Of a DNA stretch of 64,000 nucleotides, positions 36,225-43,997 are shown one piece after another. The stretch's first letter is position 1. Each line of letters starts with the position of its first letter. The position numbers and the translations under genes were made by a program. Below the pieces are notes generated by a model. It did no database searches. It was not told where the DNA came from and saw only the letters and a program-made list of their open reading frames with translations. The stretch is from Natrarchaeobaculum aegyptiacum (GTDB lineage Archaea; Halobacteriota; Halobacteria; Halobacteriales; Natrialbaceae). The stretch is from assembly GCF_002156705.1 (NCBI RefSeq), contig NZ_CP019893.1, forward strand, positions 124,001-188,000, read 5' to 3'.

Positions 36225-36860
36225 ATGGCTCAGCCACGAATCTTGATCCTGGGTGCGCCCGGCGCAGGTAAAGGAACACAGAGTGCGAACATCACCGAGG
36301 AGTTCGACGTCGAACACGTCACCACCGGTGATGCCCTCCGATCGAACAAGGAGATGGACATCTCCGACCTCGACACGGAGTACGACACGCCTGGTGAGTA
36401 CATGGACCGTGGCGAACTCGTCCCGGACGAGGTCGTCAACGCCATCGTCGACGAGGCCCTCTCTCAGGCCGGCGGCTTCGTTCTCGACGGCTATCCACGC
36501 AACGTCGATCAGGCCGAAGAACTCGAGGACATGACCGATCTCGACGTCGTCCTCTACCTCGAGGTCAGCGACGAGGAACTGATCAACCGGCTGACCGGCC
36601 GCCGACTCGACCCCGAGACCGGCGACATCTACCACCTCGAGTACAACCCGCCCGAGGATCCGGAGGTCGAGGAACGACTCGTCCAGCGCGACGACGACAC
36701 CGAGGAGACGGTCAAAGAACGACTCCGCGTGTTCGAAGAGAACACCCAGCCGGTCATCGAGTTCTACGACGACAGGGGTGTACTCGAGCGGGTCGACGGC
36801 GAGCAGGCTCCCGCCGACGTCTGGGAGGACGTGAAAGAAACGATCGAAGAAGCAGCCTGA
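36225..36860 (+). CDS. adk: Adenylate kinase
   Basis: This 211-residue kinase has the P-loop GAPGAGKGTQSA near the N-terminus, the AMP-binding region (TTGDALRSN), the DGYPRNVDQAEEL motif near residue 85, and a LID with GRRLDPETGDIYH that lacks the zinc cysteines of some bacterial forms. It interconverts ATP+AMP and 2 ADP. The upstream CTTTAAGC stretch (about 36188-36195) is a candidate TATA element about 33 bases before the ATG. The gene is convergent with the DUF7289 gene, 2 bp from its stop. Confidence 0.96.
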   Translation: MAQPRILILGAPGAGKGTQSANITEEFDVEHVTTGDALRSNKEMDISDLDTEYDTPGEYMDRGELVPDEVVNAIVDEALSQAGGFVLDGYPRNVDQAEELEDMTDLDVVLYLEVSDEELINRLTGRRLDPETGDIYHLEYNPPEDPEVEERLVQRDDDTEETVKERLRVFEENTQPVIEFYDDRGVLERVDGEQAPADVWEDVKETIEEAA

Positions 36861-36862
36861 GG

Positions 36863-38371
36863 TTAGTTTCTGACGTCGATTTCGTGGTGTGCGACGTTGA
36901 GGTAGGTCAGTTGTGGCGGCAGCGTGTACTTGTTGGGGTAGAGCGAAATGTCGTTATTCTCGAGTGAGTCGTCGTACGTGAAGTTGACACCGGCCGAGTG
37001 AATGTTACTCGAGGATGCGATTACCGCTCCAGTGAAATCGACGTTCGACTGCATGCAGACTTGCTCGGTACAACCTGGTCCGAAGACCTCGTTTTCCTTG
37101 TCGCCCCACTCGTCTGCCGCCGCGTAGATCGTTCCGGTGTACGAACTTCCGCCAGGACCGACCGCAATGTGGGTATCCGAACTTCCATAGAGTTGTAGGG
37201 AGGCAGCATTTCCGTCGGTAACAAGGACGTCGCCGTTATCTACGTGGAAGTTTCCGGTCGTGTAGATCTTCAATTCGTTATCCGAGCCGTTCGGCGTGGC
37301 CTCGAGCGTTCCGCCTACCGTTATATCGCCGTCAACGACCAGAGTCACGTTGTCTGAAGACGTATCGAAGACGAGTTCGTCGGTATTGTGGAGATCGAGG
37401 TCGTCGTCGGTCCAGTAGGTTCCTGGCCCATGGGTTGTGTCAGTGTCTGTTATTTCGGTGCCATCGTCTTCCGCGTCCTCGACGATTTCGTCGATCACGG
37501 GATCGAGTTCCGGCATGGATCCGTGAGCGACCGTAGCGTTAACCTCGGCGTTCTCGAAGTCGTCGAAGTTCTCAGAGACGAGAATTCCATCCTCGTAGGA
37601 TTCTTCGACGTCCAGGTATCCCACCAGAACCTCGATCGTCTCGTTCTGATGATCGACGTCCTGCACCGAGGTGTCTCCCGCTTCTGACCGGAAGAACGTC
37701 TCCCAGCCACGGTAGTACTCGCTCTGGATCGTAATTGTGACACTTCCGTTGACAACGGTCGCTTCCTGATAGGCAGTTGTCTTGGCAGACGAGAGCGTCA
37801 CGTCACCTGTCCCGAGGTGTTCGTCACCCGTCGCCGTGAGGACCGGCAACGTCAGCGTGTCGGTCGAGTGCTCGTAACTGATTGCCGGTGCAGAGACGAC
37901 CTGCGTTTCGTTCCCGCGTTCCCTGAAGACTGCGCCAGCTTCGTATGCGAGCACCGAACCATCGGTGTCTTGCCACTCGATCGTCCCAATCGTCAGGTCC
38001 TCGATCTCCACGCCCTCGGACTCGTTCGAAGAGACGTTGATCGTCCCGGTCTCTTCCCGGACGACGGTACCCTCTTGCCCGACGTCGAGGTCGATCGTGC
38101 GTGCGACGCCCGATCGGTTGTCCGATGCCGCCGCCATCTGATGGCTGAGCTCGACGAACGCGGATTCGACCCGTTCGCGTTCCGATTGTTGCTCGAGACT
38201 CGAGACGGCCTCCCCGCCGACGAGGAAGAGGCCGACGCTGAGCGTCCCGACCATCCCGAGGAGCAGCACGATCCCGACGAGTGTCGACTGGCCCCGATCC
38301 GACACCCAACCCGTTGACGTTCGATCACCACCGTGCCCTGACATACCTCCGACGGGGACGGGACTCATCAA
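36863..38371 (-). CDS. DUF7289-like protein with a type IV pilin-type N-terminus
   Basis: The 502-residue protein starts with a short positive and flexible segment, then DRGQSTLVGIVLLLGMVGTL, the class III signal of archaeal pilin-like proteins, where a PibD-type peptidase would act. The rest is a secreted, acidic region with many S/T/N/D residues and a C-terminal domain with scattered G and beta-strand patterns, fitting a surface-exposed fold. It resembles the haloarchaeal DUF7289 family. It probably assembles into or decorates a pilus-like structure. The first Met (38371) is used; Met at 38344 is a possible alternative. Confidence 0.8.
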   Translation of the reverse strand: MMSPVPVGGMSGHGGDRTSTGWVSDRGQSTLVGIVLLLGMVGTLSVGLFLVGGEAVSSLEQQSERERVESAFVELSHQMAAASDNRSGVARTIDLDVGQEGTVVREETGTINVSSNESEGVEIEDLTIGTIEWQDTDGSVLAYEAGAVFRERGNETQVVSAPAISYEHSTDTLTLPVLTATGDEHLGTGDVTLSSAKTTAYQEATVVNGSVTITIQSEYYRGWETFFRSEAGDTSVQDVDHQNETIEVLVGYLDVEESYEDGILVSENFDDFENAEVNATVAHGSMPELDPVIDEIVEDAEDDGTEITDTDTTHGPGTYWTDDDLDLHNTDELVFDTSSDNVTLVVDGDITVGGTLEATPNGSDNELKIYTTGNFHVDNGDVLVTDGNAASLQLYGSSDTHIAVGPGGSSYTGTIYAAADEWGDKENEVFGPGCTEQVCMQSNVDFTGAVIASSSNIHSAGVNFTYDDSLENNDISLYPNKYTLPPQLTYLNVAHHEIDVRN

Positions 38372-38760
38372 TAATCCGTACAGTCGATCAGACCGTTTTC
38401 GAACCGTTCATTCCGTTCATTTCGCCGTTCTGAGAGAGCAAGCGAGTCGGATGCGAGCGAAACCAGCGCCGTCATCGTTCACGGTTGATCCCCGGTCGAA
38501 ATCGTCCGGATCACCAGACTGCGTCGATTCGGGACGATTCTATCAGAAGTCGTCATGCTACTCCTCCGACCAATTTCAGCTCCGCTCGTGCAGAACGTCC
38601 GTTGTGGAAACATTAAAGTCAGGACAGGAGAATATTAACGTGATTTCCGATTGAACCGTCATCGACTCCGACGGATACCGTCGGCACCGATCGCCGTCGA
38701 TCGGAGACGACACACCAGAAACGCTAGCCTGTGGGGACAGGCCCCGGGGAGGGTGAACAG
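38372..38760. other. Intergenic region between divergent genes
   Basis: I see no gene in these 389 bases. Part of it (38570-38660) is AT-richer than its surroundings and likely carries promoters for the pilin-like gene and the small membrane protein. Confidence 0.6.
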
Positions 38761-39021
38761 ATGATTCGAGCACTCGACGACCAGTTTCCGGCCGAGATCA
38801 CCCGGACGACCCTCTACCACGTGGTCCGTCTCGGACTGCGGCTGTACGTCGCAACGATCGTCCTCGTCAGCATCTACAGCGTCTTCTGGCTCGCTGAGAT
38901 CGCCGGACTGATTCCAGAACGCCTGCTCTCGACGATCTGGATCGCAGTCGCCGTGATGGGGGCCGTTTTCGTGGTGCTTCTCGTCGCGCTCTTCTACGGC
39001 GCTCGCTCGAGCAGCCGATAA
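38761..39021 (+). CDS. Small two-helix membrane protein, unknown
   Basis: This 86-residue protein has a short N-terminal amphipathic region (MIRALDDQFPAEI) and two transmembrane helices (about residues 20-45 and 55-80). The start is marked by a strong ribosome-binding sequence GGAGGGTGA 6 bases before the ATG, unusual for this mostly leaderless group. I do not recognise the family. It lies upstream of an Nmad3-like gene on the same strand. Confidence 0.65.
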   Translation: MIRALDDQFPAEITRTTLYHVVRLGLRLYVATIVLVSIYSVFWLAEIAGLIPERLLSTIWIAVAVMGAVFVVLLVALFYGARSSSR

Positions 39022-39093
39022 CCTCGTCTCGCCGGTTCCGAGGCGGCCGTCCGTCATCACGACGAATCGGGAGCGTTATCGCCCCGTCGCCGA

Positions 39094-39933
39094 ATGTCTC
39101 GCGTGATGACGGTCGTTCTCGCTGGCGTCGGTGCAGACAGTACCAATCTCGGGACGCTGGCCCCGCTGTACGACGACGGGCACTTCGAGTACGTCCCGAT
39201 TCCGGAGAAAACCAGCCAGACGAGCGAAGAAGCGACCCTTGGGTCGTGGCGCCTCGAGCACGATCCGGGAGGACGAACCGCGGCGGACCTGACCACGCGA
39301 ATCGAGCCGACGCCGGTCAGCGGCGAGTACGAACCGGTCACCGGCCCGGACCTCGAGTCCTGGCCGCTGCACCGCGATCCGAATTTCGAGGCGTTGACCT
39401 ACGGCGAACACCGCTCGAGCGGGTACGTCAGCCGGTTGCGCCGCCTGGAGCCGGGCGACGTTGTCGGCTTCTACGCCGGATTGCGACGACCGGAAGGCGA
39501 GCGGGCTCACCGGTACCTGATCGGCTATCTGACCGTCGAGCGGGTGGACGTGATCGAGCCGGAAACGCCGGCAGACGAGCGCGCGTCGATTCTCGCGCAC
39601 CATCCCGAGAACGCTCACACGAAACGCGCTGTCGGAGACGAGTTGTTCCGGTCGGAGAAACCGGTCGTCCTGGTCGACGGCCGCGAACCTGGCGGCCTGT
39701 TCGACCGCCACCCGATTCGGCTGAGCGAGTACGAGGTAAAGCCGGGCAACGAGCGTGCCCAGTACTACCTGCGACCGGAAGTGACGTCGACACTCGAGGT
39801 AACCGCTGGCGGCGAGAACATGATGTTCAAACCTGCCTACGAGTGCGCACTCGAGGGCGAGCAGTTCAGACGGCTCGTCGGGCCGCTCGAGGGGCGCACC
39901 GCTTCGAACGGTGAGATCGACCGGACCCGGTGA
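39094..39933 (+). CDS. Nmad3-like protein (putative nucleotide modification associated domain)
   Basis: The 279-residue protein has an N-terminal region TVVLAGVGADSTNLGTLAP followed by LYDDGHFEYVPIPE. This is the kind of N-terminus I associate with the Nmad3 family, proposed from gene neighbourhoods to act with modified-base systems in phages. There is no membrane segment or secretion signal. A central LRRLEPGDVVGFYAGLR motif and a YYLRPEVTSTLEVTAGGENMM segment are the best conserved-looking parts. No phage genes or known modification genes are nearby. The ATG at 39106 is an alternative start. The next gene starts 82 bases after its stop. Confidence 0.55.
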   Translation: MSRVMTVVLAGVGADSTNLGTLAPLYDDGHFEYVPIPEKTSQTSEEATLGSWRLEHDPGGRTAADLTTRIEPTPVSGEYEPVTGPDLESWPLHRDPNFEALTYGEHRSSGYVSRLRRLEPGDVVGFYAGLRRPEGERAHRYLIGYLTVERVDVIEPETPADERASILAHHPENAHTKRAVGDELFRSEKPVVLVDGREPGGLFDRHPIRLSEYEVKPGNERAQYYLRPEVTSTLEVTAGGENMMFKPAYECALEGEQFRRLVGPLEGRTASNGEIDRTR

Positions 39934-40015
39934 CTGGAACTCACCGGGAGGGTGCCAGTTCACCGGCGGCGAGGAACCAGTCGGTTTCTTGTGGCGTTCG
40001 GTCGAACCATCGGCA

Positions 40016-40636
40016 GTGACAGAGGATCGATCGCGACACGACCGCGTTCGCCGCCATCCGACGCCGGGTGCGGGAAACTCGCTGTCTCACTGGACGAACG
40101 CGAAGTCGCCGCTCCGGGTCGCGTACAACTACGTGCTCGTCTGGCTCGCCCGGATCGCCCCCAGCCTGCGGCTTCGTCGCTGGTGCCTGCGACGACTCGG
40201 TGCGACCGTTGGAACGGGCGTTTCGTGGGGACTCGAGGCCACTCCGGACGTCTTCTGGCCGGAGTTGATCACCCTCCGTGACCATGCCATCGTCGGGTAC
40301 GACGCGACCCTGCTGTGTCACGAGTTTCTGCAAGACGAGTACCGGACCGGCGAGGTCGTCGTCGGCGAGCGCGCGATGATCGGTGCTGGAGCGATCGTTC
40401 TGCCGGGCGTCGAGATCGGTGCCGGGGCGAGCGTTGCGGCGAACTCGCTCGTGACGCGGGACGTGCCACCCGGTGAGACGGTGGCCGGCGTCCCCGCGCG
40501 GCCGATGCGATCGAGTGGGGATGGGCAGCTGGCTGGCCTCTCTCGAGTCGAGGCCGACGAGACGGGATTCGAGGGTGAGCGCGACGATTCTCGAGACGGG
40601 GAGGACGATGGGTCGCCTGTATCGACCGAGGACTGA
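40016..40636 (+). CDS. Acyltransferase of the left-handed beta-helix (hexapeptide) type
   Basis: This 206-residue protein has an N-terminal basic and hydrophobic helix (ALWLARIAP-like region) and a beta-helix section with hexapeptide repeats (VVVGERAMIGAGAIVLPGV, EIGAGASVAANSLV) ending in the typical VAGVPARPM cap. Such enzymes transfer an acetyl or acyl group, often to sugars or lipids. The acidic C-terminal tail is not conserved. GTG 40016 is used because the frame upstream (to 39911) overlaps the Nmad3-like gene without family features. Confidence 0.78.
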   Translation: MTEDRSRHDRVRRHPTPGAGNSLSHWTNAKSPLRVAYNYVLVWLARIAPSLRLRRWCLRRLGATVGTGVSWGLEATPDVFWPELITLRDHAIVGYDATLLCHEFLQDEYRTGEVVVGERAMIGAGAIVLPGVEIGAGASVAANSLVTRDVPPGETVAGVPARPMRSSGDGQLAGLSRVEADETGFEGERDDSRDGEDDGSPVSTED

Positions 40637-40667
40637 GTCAGCCGAATCGGTCGGGGAACTCGACGTA

Positions 40668-40753
40668 CTATAGTAGCCACTGCACGTCAGTGCACACCTG
40701 ATCGCCAGACGAATCGGCGATCAGTGTGGGAATCGTTGCAGTTGTTACTATAG
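40668..40753. repeat. 86-bp imperfect inverted-repeat element (possible MITE)
   Basis: The outer arms CTATAGTAGCCACTGCA and TGCAGTTGTTACTATAG are near-perfect reverse complements. Inside them TGATCGCC and GGCGATCA form a second stem around AGACGAATC. The unit could fold into one long hairpin and resembles a small non-autonomous transposable element with TA at its borders. Confidence 0.6.
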
Positions 40754-40829
40754 ATAGAAGTCCGGGTGGTCGCCCGAAACCTTCGATAGACAGATCGAGC
40801 AGGAGAAAGCTGAGTCGTCGACGATCGCC

Positions 40830-41999
40830 CTAGAGCGACGACCAGGACTTGCGAGCCTCGCCCCACGAGGTGATGGAGGCGATCCAGCGAGCGGCGATGA
40901 GTTTCTTCAGGTTCTGAGCGGCGATTCCATCGAAGGTGGTGACGGGAAGGGTGAGCCCGAAGGCTGGCTTGATCTCGTGGGCGACGGCCTCTTCGCCGAC
41001 CGAGACGACGGTCCCTTTGTCCTCGAACTCCCAGGTCTTCAGCGGTCGGCCCTCGATCGCACGGGCGATGTTTTCGCCAGCGACGTCGGCGGCCTGCCAG
41101 GCGGCCTGTGCCGTCGGCGGTGCAGGCTGGTCGCCCTGATCGACGATCGCGGAGTCGCCGATGGCGAAGACACGGTCCTCAGAGGTCTGGAAGGTCGCCT
41201 CGGCGTTGACCCGGTTGTGCTGATTCTCGAGGTCGACGCCGTCCATCGCGTCGCGGCCGGTGATGCCGCCGGTCCAGACGAGCACGTCGTGGTCGAGGGG
41301 CTCGCCCTCGTCGAACTCGATGACGTCTGCTTTCGCTTCCGTAATCGGATCGTCGGTGTGTATCTGGACGCCGGCGTCTTCGAGTTTGTCGCGAAGAGCC
41401 TGCTGGATTTCTGGATCGTTGCCGGGGAAGATCTCGTCGAGTGCTTCGACGAGGTGGATCTCGAGGGGTGCACGGTGGATGTCGCGGAACTCCGCGATCT
41501 CACCGGCGGTCTGGATGCCCGAGAGGCCAGCGCCGCCGATGACGATCTGGGCGGGATCGCCGCGGGTGGCCTCCTCGCTCGCTTCCGTGACCGCCTCGTG
41601 GATTTCGAGGGCGTCGTCGAGGCTCTTGAGGGTCAGCGAGTGTTCCTCGAGACCGGGGATGCCGTAGTAGGCAGTCTGGCTGCCGAGTGCGACGAGCACG
41701 TAATCGTACTCGACGTCGTCGCCGTCCTCGAGTTCGACGACCTGTTCGTCGACGTCGAGACCGGTGACGGAGTCTTTGATGAACCTGGTCGACGGCGAGG
41801 CGATTGCGTCGACGGGGAAGGTGATGTCGGTTCGGACGTCGGGATCGCGGATGACGCGGTGGGATTCGTGGAGAACGAGGTGGTAGTCGACGTCGGCGAT
41901 CCACGTGAGTCGCGTGTCCGCCCCGAGTTTCGATTGTAGCGTGTTGACCGCACCAGTACCGGCATACCCGGCACCGAGCACGACGACCTTCTCAGTCAT
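40830..41999 (-). CDS. Type II NADH dehydrogenase-like FAD oxidoreductase
   Basis: The 389-residue flavoprotein begins with the Rossmann FAD motif VVVLGAGYAGTGAV. It has a second nucleotide motif IVIGGAGLSGIQTAGE near residue 152 (NAD binding) and the C-terminal FAD motif VFAIGDSAIV near residue 280. These mark the NDH-2 or sulfide:quinone-oxidoreductase-like group; no extra cysteines typical of SQR are obvious, so NDH-2 is more likely. It would feed electrons from NADH to the quinone pool, fitting the terminal oxidase encoded 5 kb away. Confidence 0.85.
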   Translation of the reverse strand: MTEKVVVLGAGYAGTGAVNTLQSKLGADTRLTWIADVDYHLVLHESHRVIRDPDVRTDITFPVDAIASPSTRFIKDSVTGLDVDEQVVELEDGDDVEYDYVLVALGSQTAYYGIPGLEEHSLTLKSLDDALEIHEAVTEASEEATRGDPAQIVIGGAGLSGIQTAGEIAEFRDIHRAPLEIHLVEALDEIFPGNDPEIQQALRDKLEDAGVQIHTDDPITEAKADVIEFDEGEPLDHDVLVWTGGITGRDAMDGVDLENQHNRVNAEATFQTSEDRVFAIGDSAIVDQGDQPAPPTAQAAWQAADVAGENIARAIEGRPLKTWEFEDKGTVVSVGEEAVAHEIKPAFGLTLPVTTFDGIAAQNLKKLIAARWIASITSWGEARKSWSSL

Positions 42000-42117
42000 G
42001 GTAGACAGTCTGCAACCCTCGGTTACAAAGGTGTTGAATTGTACACTGCCCTGTCTAGTACTGTCACACCATGTCGTTCATGCGATGCTGGTGTCACCCT
42101 CGACGTGTTATCCTCGG

Positions 42118-43035
42118 CTAGAGAATTCGCGTTCCGAACGCGCTCGCGGTGAGTTCGGCCGCGAGTGACGCGGTCTCGTTTCGCTCGTCGAGGATCGGAT
42201 TCACCTCGACGACGTCCATCGACCGGACGACGTCCTCGCGGTCGTTTCTGCTGGCGATCGTCTCGAGTGCCGCGTGGGCCTCGCGGTAGGTTACGCCGCC
42301 GCGGACGGGGGTACCGACACCGGGTGCGGCCCGTGGATCGAGCCAGTCGAGGTCGAGACTGAGGTGAACGCCGTCGGTGCCGTCGGTGGCGACGGCCAGT
42401 GCCTCCTCGACGACGCTTGTCACGCCGCGATCGTCGATGTCGGCCATCGTAAACGCCGTGACGTCGCTGTCCCGGAGCAGTTCGCGCTCCCGGTCGTCGA
42501 GGCTCCGGAGACCGACGTACGCAATCGACTCCTCACTCACGGTCGGCGCGTGCGCCCACGCCATGGACTCGGCTCCCTCACGACCAAGTACGGCACCGAG
42601 TGACATCCCGTGGACGTTCCCGCTGGGTGAGGTCTGGGGCGTGTTCAGGTCCGCGTGGGCGTCGAACCAGATCACTCCGATCGTCGCATCTCGAGCCGAG
42701 CCGTTCATCGACCCGATCGCAAGGGAATGGTCACCACCGAGGACGAGTGGGAAGGCACCCTCGGTGAGTGCGGCCGCGACTTCGTCGGCGAGACGAGTGC
42801 AGACCGACTCGATCTCCCGGAGGAACTTGGCGTTTCCACGGTCTGGTTGGCTCGCGTCCGGATCGCGTTCTTCGGCCCGCGGGACGAACAGATCGCCCGC
42901 GTCGACCGGTTCGACGCCCGCACGCTCGAGTTCGTCGCTCAGGCCAGCATAGCGGATCGCGGAGGGGCCCATGTCGACACCTCGCCGATTCGCGCCGAAG
43001 TCCATCGGGACGCCGATGATCCGAACGATCGTCAT
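42118..43035 (-). CDS. rocF: Arginase
   Basis: The 305-residue protein is of the ureohydrolase family. The manganese ligands lie in GGDHSLAIG, in WFDAHADLNTP, and in SLDLDWLDP near residue 225. The SGNVHGM segment after the DAHAD motif marks arginase rather than agmatinase. It cleaves arginine to ornithine and urea. ATG 43035 gives the standard length; the open frame goes on upstream, across the intergenic region and the antisense of the next gene, without family signal. It is transcribed divergently from the DtxR-type gene (115 bp gap). Confidence 0.92.
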   Translation of the reverse strand: MTIVRIIGVPMDFGANRRGVDMGPSAIRYAGLSDELERAGVEPVDAGDLFVPRAEERDPDASQPDRGNAKFLREIESVCTRLADEVAAALTEGAFPLVLGGDHSLAIGSMNGSARDATIGVIWFDAHADLNTPQTSPSGNVHGMSLGAVLGREGAESMAWAHAPTVSEESIAYVGLRSLDDRERELLRDSDVTAFTMADIDDRGVTSVVEEALAVATDGTDGVHLSLDLDWLDPRAAPGVGTPVRGGVTYREAHAALETIASRNDREDVVRSMDVVEVNPILDERNETASLAAELTASAFGTRIL

Positions 43036-43126
43036 CGACCAGGTGTACGAGGGCCACGGATTTGGTCGTACCGGGACGAACGACCGGGGGATCGAACTCG
43101 GCACCGTCCCAGCGACAGGTTTAGGG

Positions 43127-43140
43127 TTAGACGAATCTAA
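43127..43140. promoter_or_regulatory. Palindromic site TTAGA-N4-TCTAA before the DtxR-type gene
   Basis: TTAGACGAATCTAA is a palindrome with 5-bp arms and a 4-base centre. It lies 10-23 bases before ATG 43150, within the presumed promoter. The same pattern recurs before the ZIP transporter gene (43926-43939), which suggests autoregulation. Confidence 0.7.
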
Positions 43141-43149
43141 TTGCAGACG

Positions 43150-43836
43150 ATGATGCTGAGCGACGTGATGGAAGACTACCTCAAAGCCATCTACCAGCTC
43201 CAGCGAGAGCGTGACGACCGGATCAAGACCTCCGAAATCGCCGACGAGCTGGACGTCACGTCGCCGACGGTCACCAGCATGGTCGAGAAGCTCGAGGATC
43301 GCGAACTGGTCGACCGAGAAAAGTACCGCGGCGTCACCCTCACCGAGGAAGGCGAGACCGTCGCCCTCGAGGTGATCCGCCACCACCGACTGCTCGAGGC
43401 CTACCTCACCGAGCACCTCGATTACGACTGGTCGGAAGTCCACGACGAGGCCGACCGCCTCGAACACCACATCAGCGAGGACTTCGAGGCCCGCGTCGCG
43501 GACGTCCTCGGCGAGCCCGAGGTCGATCCCCACGGCTCGCCGATTCCAGGCGCCGACCTCGAGCCGCCGGAGCGAACCGACGACGATCCCGTCTCGGAGT
43601 TTGCCGAGGGTGACACTGTCGTCGTCGAGGAGGTCGCCGACCACGACGCAGAGATTCTCTCGTATCTCGCAGACCACGGCGTCGAGCCGGGAGTCGAACT
43701 CGAGATCGTGGAGGTCGCGCCGTTCGGAATGGTGACCGCTCGGCCAGCCGACTCGGAGGAAACGGTCTCGCTCCCGGAGACGGTCGCCCACCACGTCCGG
43801 GTCGGTCGCGTGAGTCCTGCTGAAGTCGAATCGTGA
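43150..43836 (+). CDS. DtxR-family metal-dependent transcriptional regulator
   Basis: The 228-residue protein has the N-terminal winged helix of the DtxR/MntR/SirR family (MEDYLKAIYQLQRE, then IADELDVTSPTVTSMVEKLEDREL). The metal-binding dimerisation domain (HHRLLEAYLTEHL, EADRLEHHISEDF) contains the expected Glu and His ligands, and a C-terminal SH3-like FeoA-type domain follows (residues about 150-225). It senses Mn or Fe and binds palindromic operators. ATG 43150 lies about 26 bases below a TATA-like TTTAG, consistent with a leaderless mRNA; TTG 43141 is unlikely. The transporter gene downstream shares its operator motif. Confidence 0.92.
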   Translation: MMLSDVMEDYLKAIYQLQRERDDRIKTSEIADELDVTSPTVTSMVEKLEDRELVDREKYRGVTLTEEGETVALEVIRHHRLLEAYLTEHLDYDWSEVHDEADRLEHHISEDFEARVADVLGEPEVDPHGSPIPGADLEPPERTDDDPVSEFAEGDTVVVEEVADHDAEILSYLADHGVEPGVELEIVEVAPFGMVTARPADSEETVSLPETVAHHVRVGRVSPAEVES

Positions 43837-43925
43837 GCAGACCGGCCCGTTGCAACGGGATTCTGGGATGTGAACCGAGGATTTAGACACGCTCTAGTGG
43901 CGTCTGTGGCTGGAAAGGTATAAGT

Positions 43926-43939
43926 TTAGACGCGTCTAA
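43926..43939. promoter_or_regulatory. Perfect palindrome TTAGACGCGTCTAA before the ZIP transporter
   Basis: This is a perfect 14-bp palindrome that fits TTAGA-N4-TCTAA. It lies just downstream of a TATA-like GGTATAAG (43917-43924), so binding would block transcription start. A weaker relative, TTAGACACGCTCTAG, is at 43883-43897. Confidence 0.75.
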
Positions 43940-43949
43940 TACACTCGTA

Positions 43950-43997
43950 ATGAGAACGCTATTCGATCTTCGACTGACGGTGGGTGGTGACGAATGA
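43950..43997 (+). CDS. 15-codon leader ORF before the ZIP transporter
   Basis: ATG 43950 opens a short frame (MRTLFDLRLTVGGDE) whose stop TGA (43995-43997) overlaps the ATG of the ZIP gene (ATGA). The putative TATA box centred about 28 bases upstream puts transcription start at or near this ATG, so translation of the small ORF could be leaderless and would be coupled to the transporter. A GGTGGTGA ribosome-binding sequence for the transporter lies inside it. Expression of the peptide is not shown. Confidence 0.5.
   Translation: MRTLFDLRLTVGGDE

Noticed and set aside
42118-43890. 590-codon arginase frame with N-terminal extension
   Set aside because: The extra 285 residues run antisense through the DtxR-type gene; arginase motifs fit ATG 43035.
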